Both the position numbers and the translations under genes were made by a program. Below the pieces are notes generated by a model that was given only the letters and a program-made list of their open reading frames with translations, was not told the DNA's origin and searched no databases. Of a stretch of 64,000 nt of DNA, positions 7,802-15,072 are shown in pieces. Position 1 is the stretch's first letter, and each line of letters begins with the position of its first letter. The stretch is from JAFKKS01 sp050187875 (GTDB taxonomy: Bacteria > Pseudomonadota > Alphaproteobacteria > Rhizobiales > Xanthobacteraceae): the NCBI GenBank assembly GCA_050187875.1, contig JBFWXB010000024.1, positions 1 to 64,000 of the forward strand, in the 5' to 3' direction.

Positions 7802-9091
7802 TTATGTGGGGCGGGCCGCTTGACCTCCAGTGTCAACATCTGGGGGTCGGTCCGGCGCAGGCGGTTCAACGATCTTCAGTTTCGGCCGCAGCAACTGGTC
7901 GACCTGTTGCAGGCCAACGCGCAGCGGGTCGTCGAACAGGTGGGCGTAGCGGTGCGTGGTCTGCACCTGCGTGTGGCCAAGCAGCCGGCCGATCATCGGC
8001 AACGACATGCCGCCTGAGACGAGCAGCGACGCAAACGTGTGCCGCAGGTCATGAATGCGCACCTCGGGAATGCCGGCCTTGTTGCGGATTTGGTCCCAAA
8101 AGCGCTTCACCTCGTGGACGGGCTTGCCCTTAGCATAACCAGGAAACACCCACGGACAGTCCGCCGGGACCGTGCTGCGGATCGCCCGCAACAGGTGGAC
8201 CACCGCCCCGGAAATCGGGGCCCGGTGCATCCTGCGTTGCTTCGTGGTGGCTGCGGGCTTTGTCCAGACCCCGTGCTCAAGATCGAACTGCTCCCATCGC
8301 GCGTTCAGCACCTCGCCGCGACGCGCGCCGGTCAGCATGAGCAGGCGAATGATGTTCGCCATGAGCTGGTTCGGATGGTCGGCGAGCAATTCCGAGACCT
8401 TGGTGATCTCGTCGAGGTTCAGAAAACGTTCGCGCGGGTTCTCTGGATTGCGTAGGTATCCGGCAGCCGGATTGTCGGTGCGCATCTCCCAGCGGATTGC
8501 GAGATTGAACATCTTTCGGATCGTGTCGCCGAGGCGGTTGGCCCGCCCTGGCGTCGGCCGCGACCCTTGAAGCGGCTTCCATCGCTTCTTCTTGGTTTTG
8601 GTCTTGCGAGGCCGCGGGCGCCCCTTGGCAACCTCGACCAACAGGTGATCAACGTCGGCACGGCGGATATCGATGACCTTGCGGTTGCCCCAGGCCGGCA
8701 AGACGAAGGCATTCATCATGCTGCGACAGTCCGAGGCGGTATCGGGGGCAAGCCGCGGCAAATGCTCCTCGAAATATCGCTCGACCAAGTGCCTTACGGT
8801 TGGGGCAGCGCGGCGCTCATCCCGCACGGCTAGGGGATCGATCCCCTGGTCGACTTGCCGCTTGATTTGCTTCGCCTGGTCGCGCGCCGCAACGGTGGAC
8901 CAATCCGGAAAGTCGCCGATGAAAAAGCGCCGCCGGCGGCCCTCGAAGCTGTAGTCGAGGGTGAAGCTCTTGCGGTCGGTTTGGCGAACCTGGACGCCAA
9001 AGCCGATGACTTCGTCGTCCATGAAGATGGGAGACTTGCGGCCTTCCGCCTTGGCCGATTTGACGAACCGATCAGTCAATCTCGTGCGCAT
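7802..9091 (-). CDS. tyrosine recombinase/integrase
   Basis: A 429-residue phage/island-type integrase. The N-terminus (about 1-90) is the DUF4102 arm-binding domain, followed by a SAM-like core-binding domain and the catalytic domain. The catalytic set is intact: R257 (GARRGE), H347 and R350 (HDLRHT), H373 (LGHT) and Y382 (HRYAHL). The start at 9091 gives the canonical N-terminus MRTRLTDRFVKSAK and has a GAGGG site about nine bases upstream; the frame is open further upstream without support. A tRNA-Arg 3' fragment 3.8 kb to the right fits the usual tRNA target of this family. No second integrase is visible. Confidence 0.93.
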   Translation of the reverse strand: MRTRLTDRFVKSAKAEGRKSPIFMDDEVIGFGVQVRQTDRKSFTLDYSFEGRRRRFFIGDFPDWSTVAARDQAKQIKRQVDQGIDPLAVRDERRAAPTVRHLVERYFEEHLPRLAPDTASDCRSMMNAFVLPAWGNRKVIDIRRADVDHLLVEVAKGRPRPRKTKTKKKRWKPLQGSRPTPGRANRLGDTIRKMFNLAIRWEMRTDNPAAGYLRNPENPRERFLNLDEITKVSELLADHPNQLMANIIRLLMLTGARRGEVLNARWEQFDLEHGVWTKPAATTKQRRMHRAPISGAVVHLLRAIRSTVPADCPWVFPGYAKGKPVHEVKRFWDQIRNKAGIPEVRIHDLRHTFASLLVSGGMSLPMIGRLLGHTQVQTTHRYAHLFDDPLRVGLQQVDQLLRPKLKIVEPPAPDRPPDVDTGGQAARPT

Positions 9092-9379
9092 AGGTTGACC
9101 CTCACCCCGGTTAGTCAGGCGCCAGAAGCGCGAGGTCTGCAAGATGCTGCGGACCATGCGGGAGCCAAGGCGGAAACAGGCGAAGACAGTTGGAAAGCAC
9201 TTTGGCCCCGATAACTGCACGGTGACGCTCGGTTCCCAAAGACCGGCGTTCTCGAGCGCCCAACAACCCGACCCCGGCTAAAGAGATAGACGAGCCCAAC
9301 CCGATTCCGCACCGCAGCAAGCCCGGCTGGGCGCCGTAAAAAATTTTCTGCCAGCCCCTGGGCCAGGTCACCAGCCTCT

Positions 9380-9407
9380 CTTGAAATTGAATGTCGCCGC
9401 CCTAAAT
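9380..9407 (+). promoter_or_regulatory. RpoH-type (heat-shock) promoter of the Hsp20 gene
   Basis: CTTGAAA at 9380-9386, a 13-base spacer and CCCTAAAT at 9400-9407 resemble the sigma-32 consensus CTTGAAA-N13/14-CCCCATNT. The site lies about 95 bases upstream of the Hsp20 start and would produce a leader long enough to hold a ROSE thermometer. The call rests on motif similarity only. Confidence 0.55.
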
Positions 9408-9409
9408 CG

Positions 9410-9501
9410 CCGGCCGTCGGGCGCCCGAATGGGGCCCGATGCGGGCGTCGGCGGTGTCCGGCGCAAGCTCGTATTCATGTCGCTTCAAGGAGGATATGAC
9501 T
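9410..9501 (+). promoter_or_regulatory. ROSE-like RNA thermometer in the Hsp20 leader
   Basis: The last hairpin (9476-9498) masks the ribosome site. CATGTCGCTT pairs with the GGAGGATATG stretch through Watson-Crick and G-U pairs, leaving a G-G opposition, with a CAA loop. A U(U/C)GCU strand facing the AGGAGG Shine-Dalgarno and an unpaired G are hallmarks of ROSE elements in rhizobial small heat-shock genes. Upstream bases (9410-9465) are GC-rich and can form further stems. The structure was folded by eye. Confidence 0.6.
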
Positions 9502-9954
9502 ATGAGGACCTTCGACTTCTCGCCGTTTGCGCGCAGCGCCATCGGCTTCGAGACCCTCTTCGACCGGCTCAACGACCGGTCTCAGGATTCAAACGAAGGC
9601 TATCCGCCCTACGACATTGTCCGTAAGGGCGAGGATGAATTCCAAATCAACATCGCGGTTGCGGGATTTTCCTGCGACGAAATCAGCATCACGGCCGAAG
9701 CCAGCCAGCTCACCGTGGCGGGCAAGAAGCAGGATAAGGGCGACGTGGAGTACTTGTATCAGGGTATCTCGGCCCGCTCGTTCGAGCGGCGCTTCAACCT
9801 GGCGGATTACATCGAGGTCGAGAGCGCCGACTTCCAGAACGGGTTGCTGCACATCAATCTGGTCCGGCGTATTCCGGAAAAGTTGAAGCCGCGCACCATC
9901 GCGATCGGCAACGTGACAAAGCTTGAAACGAAAGGAAGCGGCAAGGCCGCTTGA
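9502..9954 (+). CDS. Hsp20 small heat-shock protein
   Basis: A 150-residue alpha-crystallin/Hsp20 protein of the IbpA type, an ATP-independent holdase that binds unfolding proteins in the cytoplasm. It opens MRTFDFSPFARSAIGFETLFDRL (typical IbpA N-terminus). It then has the alpha-crystallin domain (about 35-130: YDIVRKGEDEFQINIAVAGF, LTVAGKK, FERRFNLADYIEV) and a C-terminal RTIAIG matching the I-x-I tail motif. AAGGAGG at 9487-9493 gives eight-base spacing to 9502; the ATG at 9496 is too close. It lies inside the island and is expressed from a heat-shock promoter with a ROSE-like leader. Confidence 0.95.
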   Translation: MRTFDFSPFARSAIGFETLFDRLNDRSQDSNEGYPPYDIVRKGEDEFQINIAVAGFSCDEISITAEASQLTVAGKKQDKGDVEYLYQGISARSFERRFNLADYIEVESADFQNGLLHINLVRRIPEKLKPRTIAIGNVTKLETKGSGKAA

Positions 9955-10013
9955 GTGTGAATTGGCAACGGTGGGCACCACACCGGGCCCACCCCCTTTT
10001 TCGGGAGGAGGTC

Positions 10014-10352
10014 ATGACGAAGGGAAATGGTGTAAACTTTGAGCTCGACGAACTTCTGCATCCCGCCCAAGCGTTCAATCATCCGTCTGAGGTGGTGAGC
10101 GACCCCGACCTGACCCTCAACGAGAAGCGCGCCATCCTGGCGTCCTGGGCATCCGACGCGTGTGCCGTCGAGGCCGCTCCGGCGTTGCGAGAGGGACCCA
10201 AGGCTCCGGTCCGATTTGACGACATCATGGAGGCGTTGCGGACACTCGATAAGCAAGCGAACGGAGTTCGCTATCGAAGTCCGTTGGGTCTGCGCTCACG
10301 GCGCCGTACGCCGCGCAACGACGACAACGATCAAGGCCGAACGCTTCAATAG
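10014..10352 (+). CDS. hypothetical protein of the Hsp20 neighbourhood
   Basis: A 112-residue soluble protein with a strong ribosome site (GGAGGAGG at 10003-10011). It contains LNEKRAILASWASDACAVE, a motif I recall from small proteins beside hsp20 genes in Bradyrhizobium and relatives, and a basic Arg-rich C-terminus. Function unknown. It is 59 bases downstream of Hsp20 on the same strand and probably co-transcribed, which hints at a stress role but does not prove one. Confidence 0.75.
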   Translation: MTKGNGVNFELDELLHPAQAFNHPSEVVSDPDLTLNEKRAILASWASDACAVEAAPALREGPKAPVRFDDIMEALRTLDKQANGVRYRSPLGLRSRRRTPRNDDNDQGRTLQ

Positions 10353-10574
10353 GTGTCCGCCGTGAAGCCTTGCAACCGCTATGTTCTCGGGCGGGAGCAC
10401 AACGTCGTGCATGTCGATTTCGCACGAGAGCCCGACCCACCCGCCCCGAAGTTTCCAGGAGGCGCCGCCCTGCGAACGACAGCTCGGGACTCGCGCACAC
10501 TCGACGCGTTCGCGGCGCCTGTCTGGGGCGGGTTACAACCGCGGGAGGCAAATACATGGGCGACTTCGAGTTGA
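10353..10574 (+). CDS. possible small hypothetical protein
   Basis: A 73-codon frame beginning with GTG directly after the preceding stop codon (VSAVKPCNRYVLGREHNVVHVDFARE). The first half looks protein-like. The second half is Pro/Ala/Thr-rich and overlaps the next small gene by 19 bases. No ribosome site of quality is seen, although translational coupling across the adjacent TAG is possible. Confidence 0.35.
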   Translation: MSAVKPCNRYVLGREHNVVHVDFAREPDPPAPKFPGGAALRTTARDSRTLDAFAAPVWGGLQPREANTWATSS

Positions 10575-10651
10575 TTCTTGTTGCATCGATCGCGTCGCTC
10601 GTCTGCATCGTCGCATCCCTTTGGGTCAACAACGAAGGGAGCATGGCATGA
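10556..10651 (+). CDS. 31-residue single-pass membrane peptide
   Basis: A micro-protein, MGDFELILVASIASLVCIV followed by ASLWVNNEGSMA, preceded by GGGAGG at 10542-10547 with eight-base spacing. Residues 5-24 form one hydrophobic transmembrane helix. Its stop overlaps the start of the next small gene (ATGA at 10648-10651), which supports real translation. Function unknown; it follows heat-shock genes, so a stress-related membrane micro-protein is possible. Confidence 0.55.
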   Translation: MGDFELILVASIASLVCIVASLWVNNEGSMA

Positions 10652-10834
10652 GCATGATCATGATCCGGTGTCCTGAGACAGGCAGCGCGATTTCAGGGAA
10701 TCGAGTGCGAAGATAACGACTTCAGGAGTCTGCCATTTGTTATCACTCACACCCTCTGCCCGAGTTGCGGGCGTGAGCATAGTTGGTCGAAAACCGATGC
10801 CTGGTTGAATGAAGGCGAGGGGGAAAGCAATTAG
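10648..10834 (+). pseudogene. frameshifted small zinc-ribbon-like protein
   Basis: The gene starts MSMIMIRCPETGSAIS and then stops after 22 codons (TAA at 10714-10716). In another frame the protein continues IECEDNDFRSLPFVITHTL, then CPSCGREHSWSKTDAWLNEGEGESN up to the TAG at 10832-10834. Joined, it would be a protein of about 62 residues with paired Cys sites (RCPETG and CPSCG), a small zinc-ribbon pattern common in rhizobial genomes. The break lies at TCAGGGAATCGAG near 10690-10702; restoring two bases there would give ISTGIE. A sequencing error is possible but would need a two-base change. Confidence 0.65.
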
Positions 10835-10954
10835 GCGCATTCTGCGCGGCATCGAGGACGCTCTCGCCGTCCTGAGCCGAGCCACTGCTCTGCCGCTGCG
10901 GTTTGCACCGTACGCCGACTTGTCGACGAGAAAGGCGACCTCCGCTCTCACTGG

Positions 10955-12478
10955 TTACGATTTAACTCCAAGACGTTCTTTCGGACTGGTCAGCAAGACT
11001 GTGAGGCCCTCCGCCTTCCAATCGTATGATGCGCGCCCGCCAAGCTGACCGTTGATGGTTGTCTTGACGAGGAGCGTGCCAAATCCCTCCTTCCGGCGCG
11101 GCTTAACGACGGGACCTCCCCGCTCAACCCAGGTGAGGACGATATCGGCGCCTTGTTCGACAACCGAAATGCTGATGCGACCGCCGGCCATCGAAAGTGC
11201 ACCGTATTTTGCGGCGTTTGTTGCGAATTCGTGCAGCAGCAGCGCAAGTCCACTGATGACATGTCGCCCCACCGGGACGGCTGCGCCCGAAACGGTAACG
11301 TTTTCACCCTCTCGATAGGGAGCCAGTATTGTCTCAATCAGCGCGTGGAGAGTCGTCCCCGCCTTTCCGCGATCGCTGCCTTCCGCAGCCGCGTTCAGCA
11401 CAAGAGCATGCGCTTGCCCCAAAGCGGCCAAACGAGCAGACACCGCGGAGGAAAGACCTTTCACCGTCGTTTCCGACCGCGCGCTCGCGCTCACGACACT
11501 CCCAGCCAAAGCGAGCATGTTCTTGACGCGATGATCCATCTCACGAAGGAGCAAACGCCTTTGCTCTTCCGCCCGCCGACGCTCCGTGATGTCGCGCGCG
11601 ATCTTGGATGCCCCGATCACTCGCCCCCGCTCATCTTTCACGGGGGAAACAGTCAAGGAGATTTCAACTCGCGTGCCGTCCTTGCGCTGGCGGGTGGTTT
11701 CGTAGTGTTCAATGCGCTCGCCCAGGCGGATGCGTGCGAGAATGCTGGGCTCCTCGTCCGGTCGGTCGGCAGGGATGAGCATGGTGACGGGCCTGCCGAT
11801 CGCTTCAGCCGCCGTGTAGCCGAACAAGCGTTCGGCGCCGCGATTCCAGGCAGTGATGATTCCCTTGAGATCCTTGGCAACGATGGCGTCATCCGAATGT
11901 TCGACAATCGCGGCATATCGCCGGGCAGCCTCGTCCCTGGCGCGATACTCCGTCAGGTCCATCAGCATGTTCACGGCCCCGATCAGAATGCCGCTTGCGT
12001 CAAAGATGGGCGTGGGAGCTGCAAGGAAGGGCACTTGCGTGCCATCGGGCCGCTCGGCAATTGCCGTCATGCCGCGGACGGCCCGTCGTTCCGACAAAGC
12101 AATTGCCATCGGGCACTCATCGTGTGGCAATGGAGTGCCATCCGGGCGATAGAGCTTCCACGAGCCGCAAAACTCGGCTTTGCCTATCTCAGGGCAAGCG
12201 CCCCATAGTTCGGCTGCAGCCCGATTGTAATATGTGATCCGGCCCTCGGCGTCGGTTGTGTAGATAGCCTCGGCCACGGCGTCGAGAATTTTCTCTGCCG
12301 GCAGGCTTTCGGGCAGCGGGAGCGGCTTGTATTCCGAGCTGGCGTCGCCCGTACCGCGATCGTTGTTGGTTGATAGAGACGTGCTCAAGGACACCCGCCA
12401 AAATTGCTGCTGATCGAACCCTAACAGCTTGCGCCGCTGCTGTCGCGAAACCCTTGTGAAGGCGTTAGCACTCGCCAA
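10955..12478 (-). CDS. PAS-PAS sensor histidine kinase, HWE family
   Basis: A 507-residue cytoplasmic sensor kinase without transmembrane segments. PAS 1 spans about 60-180 (AEKILDAVAEAIYTTDAEGR) and PAS 2 about 185-305 (YAAIVEHSDDAIVAKDLKG, ending in a PAC motif ASKIARDITERRRAE). The kinase core has EMDHRVKNMLALAGS with the phospho-acceptor His, HEFATNAAKYGAL as N-box and TWVERGGP with the W-x-E motif that names the HWE family. These kinases in alphaproteobacteria often feed the general stress response (PhyR/EcfG). No cognate response regulator is adjacent. It sits inside the island, between the heat-shock block and the tRNA fragment. Confidence 0.9.
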   Translation of the reverse strand: MASANAFTRVSRQQRRKLLGFDQQQFWRVSLSTSLSTNNDRGTGDASSEYKPLPLPESLPAEKILDAVAEAIYTTDAEGRITYYNRAAAELWGACPEIGKAEFCGSWKLYRPDGTPLPHDECPMAIALSERRAVRGMTAIAERPDGTQVPFLAAPTPIFDASGILIGAVNMLMDLTEYRARDEAARRYAAIVEHSDDAIVAKDLKGIITAWNRGAERLFGYTAAEAIGRPVTMLIPADRPDEEPSILARIRLGERIEHYETTRQRKDGTRVEISLTVSPVKDERGRVIGASKIARDITERRRAEEQRRLLLREMDHRVKNMLALAGSVVSASARSETTVKGLSSAVSARLAALGQAHALVLNAAAEGSDRGKAGTTLHALIETILAPYREGENVTVSGAAVPVGRHVISGLALLLHEFATNAAKYGALSMAGGRISISVVEQGADIVLTWVERGGPVVKPRRKEGFGTLLVKTTINGQLGGRASYDWKAEGLTVLLTSPKERLGVKS

Positions 12479-12894
12479 CGGCCGCTGCTTGCTCCGTGAG
12501 CCGCCATGGCGTCATCGGGAGTGAAAACGCTGACATAGGCTAACTTTCGCGTATTTGAAAAACGGGAAAGTTAGAATCCGTGACGTCACCGCAGCCGAAC
12601 ACAAGCGCTGAACTGACCCTCAGATCAATTCGGGCAACGGGCTGGTCGCGTGCAGTGTCGCGTGTTCGTGGCACGCTTCAAATACAACGTCTTGGTCGCG
12701 CGTGTGTCGCGTCTAACTCATTGAAATGGTCGCGGATATGTCGCACGCCAAAACGATTTCGTGACACGCGCGATGCGGTTGAGAATCGGCTATCGTCGGC
12801 CAATGCATGCGATCACGAACGAGGTCAAAGGCTTAACGCGTAAATATCTGATTTTGCTGAGGTAATTCTATTACGTTCACTGTTCGTTCTGGCG
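12479..12894 (+). other. gene-free stretch beside the island end, with inverted and direct repeats
   Basis: No credible gene is seen. A perfect 9-bp inverted repeat, CTAACTTTC (12540-12548) and GAAAGTTAG (12566-12574), lies 62 bases upstream of the kinase start and could be an operator. Three degenerate repeats starting TGGTCGCG and continuing to TGTCGC occur at 12643-12662, 12693-12711 and 12727-12744. Their position next to the attachment site suggests arm-type integrase binding sites, but this is inference. Confidence 0.5.
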
Positions 12895-12939
12895 CTACGA
12901 ATCTGGGGGTCAGGAGTTCGAATCTCTTCGGGCGCGCCA
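12895..12939 (+). other. attachment-site scar: 3' half of tRNA-Arg(ACG)
   Basis: The 45 bases run from the anticodon region (CTACGAATCTG) through the variable loop, a T-arm (AGGAG, TTCGAAT, CTCTT, with one G-U pair) and the acceptor strand CGGGCGC to G-CCA. The 5' half of the tRNA is absent. This is the duplicated tRNA end left by integration of an element into a tRNA gene; the orientation puts the element to the left and the intact tRNA-Arg off the left edge of the window. Confidence 0.85.
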
Positions 12940-13233
12940 ATCCTTAGCCGATCTTGCTGGAAATCCGTTTTTCCTGATCTGTTCTTCCGATGCGCAACGC
13001 GGGCGCTCGCAACCACGTCGCGTCGTCTCGACCATTCGCAGGGCTTCTAATCGTAGCTCCGCGCTCAAGACCTCATGCTGCAAACATTCACGCCCAGCTT
13101 GGCGACCATCTTCGGCACCGAGAACTTTCCCAACGCTTTTCACGAGGGGCTCGACGCCAACACTTCGGACGGGACGGATACCTCGATCAACATCATCGTC
13201 TGGACCGTCAGCGACAGCGCCGAGCTTGCCGCC
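12940..13233 (+). other. unassigned stretch between attachment scar and O-antigen ligase
   Basis: No supported gene. A 73-codon plus-strand frame (13075-13296) has no ribosome site, no recognised domain and overlaps the ligase end in antisense. It could be the remnant of a gene interrupted by older rearrangements at the island edge. Confidence 0.35.
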
Positions 13234-14677
13234 TCAACCGGCAAGACCACTACTCGCGCCATCCGCCGCGCGACCGTGCCGTGTCAAGGAGCCTAGCAAC
13301 AGAAACGCTAGCGCCCCCGCCGAAGGAACATTTGGCGTTTCCGCGGTGAACGCCATGGGGCCGAACAAGGCGAGGACAGCCATAAGCGCCATGAATGCCT
13401 CTGGCCCGTCACGCCATGCGCGGGCCCGCCAGGCGGCACGTCCCGTCAGAAAAAGGAAGGTGAAGAAGGGAATAGCAAACAGCAGTCCGCCCTTCCACAA
13501 GGCCGTTAGATAATAGAGATGCGGTGTCGTGTGTATAATGTCTTTAGGCGGAGGCTCATACCGACCGAGCGGGGAGAAGCCACTTCCGATGATGGGGCTT
13601 GCGAAAAACTCCTTCAGCGCTACCAACTGTAACGAAAATCGGCGGCTCGAAATTGCGTCAAGCGTGGGGGGGGGGGGGGGCCGCGGCGGGAGCGCTCGGG
13701 ACGGGGGGCTGTTCCTGCGCTGGCTCGCTCGCGGGTGCAGAGGATGGCGCAGCATCGTTTGAAGCAACGGTAGCAGGCGCCGGCTCAATAGCAGTAGGCG
13801 GCGCGGATGGCGCCGGCGGCGCGGCGCTTGCCGGTTCATGCTCTAAAACCGCTGCGACATCGCGTACGGTTTGGACGAAGCGGTTTTCTTCCAACGACTG
13901 GAATTGAGCAAACGACCCAGCGACGATTGCGACTGCGATCATCGCACTTGCTCGACGCCACAGCTTTCGTTCGGCCGTGACGACATAGAAGCCCGCGCCT
14001 CCAAGAATCATAAGCAGCGCGACGAGTGCGCCGCGCGATTGGCTGCCGACGATCAGATAGGCAGCACATGCAAACACGGCCGCGCTCACAATCGTGAGCC
14101 ACCTATAATTTGTGGCGAGGGCCACACCGATAGCCAGCGCGGCTTGTAGGCAGACCATGTGCGCCGCGCCCAAAATGCCGAAGTAGCCGAACATGCGCCA
14201 GCCGAACCACTCGACGTTCAGGATGGCAAACGAGGTATAGCGCGTGGCGTCCGGAATCACGCTTTGAACAGGCTCGCCCAAAACATTGCGAAGCGTCGCG
14301 GGCACAAGAAACGCGGCCGAGAACACGACGAAATACGTGACCAGACGCTTGATGCTGCCGACATATCGACCAAGAAAATAGAACCCCGCCGCGAACATCA
14401 GCAGCAGGAGCGATAGCAAATCGAGTTGAAGTCTGCCGTCCGGCTTGATCGACGCCGAGATGAAAATCGACGCTAAGCCACAGATGCCGGCCAGAACAAA
14501 AGCGCGGGTGGCCGTCTCGCCGAACAAGACGACTACGGACCACGCGACGAGCGGTGCCAGCAAGAAGGCCGGCGTTGTCTCGTAGCGGAACACCGGGGGT
14601 AGCGCGATCGGGAGCGCCAAACAGGTAGCGGTGAAGACGCACAGCCACTGGTTGGCGTGCCCGGACATCTTTTGCAA
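13234..14677 (-). pseudogene. O-antigen ligase-like membrane protein, frame broken at a poly-G tract
   Basis: The first frame (from 14677) encodes about 337 residues with many transmembrane helices and the Wzy_C-type motif GSQSRGALVALLMILGG. It then enters a Pro/Ala-rich loop and ends at HA-stop just after the homopolymer. The second frame continues TLDAISSRRFSLQLVALKEF, then FASPIIGSGFSPLGRYE, TTPHLYYL and two or three more helices, as in O-antigen ligases (WaaL family), which move O-polysaccharide onto lipid A-core in the periplasm. With 14 instead of 15 C on the coding strand, the two parts join into a protein of about 480 residues. The gene may be phase-variable rather than dead. Confidence 0.8.
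13666..13680. repeat. 15-G homopolymer tract inside the ligase gene
   Basis: Fifteen consecutive G on the plus strand (C on the coding strand) code for a proline run in the ligase's low-complexity loop. Tracts this long slip readily during replication. A length of 14 or 17 puts the ligase in frame; 15 puts it out. Homopolymers of this length are also prone to sequencing error. Confidence 0.95.
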
Positions 14678-15072
14678 AGCGGATTCTCCCCCAAGAGACG
14701 AGGGATTCTATCGCCGGGACGGTTCTGTCTGCAACCGGAGATATCAATGTGCGTCCGGTGCATTGCTGGTGATTGCTGGACGGGCCACGATCCGGCATGA
14801 ATCTTCGCCCTTCGCCCGGCCCTCTGCTGTGTCTCGCGTTCGCTGAGACGGCCGGGGCGTCGCCTGATGCTCGCTTTCCGAATCTCGAGCGGGGCGCGCG
14901 GGTGGAGCTCATCGCGAAGGTTCGCCACGTACGAAAGCATCGAGTGCACCGCCGGCGCCTATCGACATGGCCGGGCCTATCCCGGTCATGTCATGCGGCA
15001 TTACCGGGCACGGCCCGCCAATCATTATAGGCGCGGCCGCGCAGTTCGCAGACACTGCCGCAAAGTCCGCAA
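14678..15072 (+). other. gene-free stretch
   Basis: Between the ligase start and the end of the next leftward gene I see no credible gene on either strand: the frames are short, Arg/Pro-rich and without ribosome sites. It presumably holds the ligase promoter. Confidence 0.4.

Noticed and set aside
12643..12744. Possible CRISPR array from repeated TGGTCGCG units
   Set aside because: Only three degenerate units with unequal spacing (50 and 34 bases) and no cas genes.
12825..13016. Minus-strand frame containing EIRTPDPQIRS
   Set aside because: This peptide is the well-known antisense translation of a tRNA 3' end; the frame overlaps the tRNA-Arg fragment and is not a gene.
13075..13296. 73-codon plus-strand frame next to the ligase
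   Set aside because: No ribosome site, no recognisable domain, and it overlaps the ligase C-terminus in antisense.
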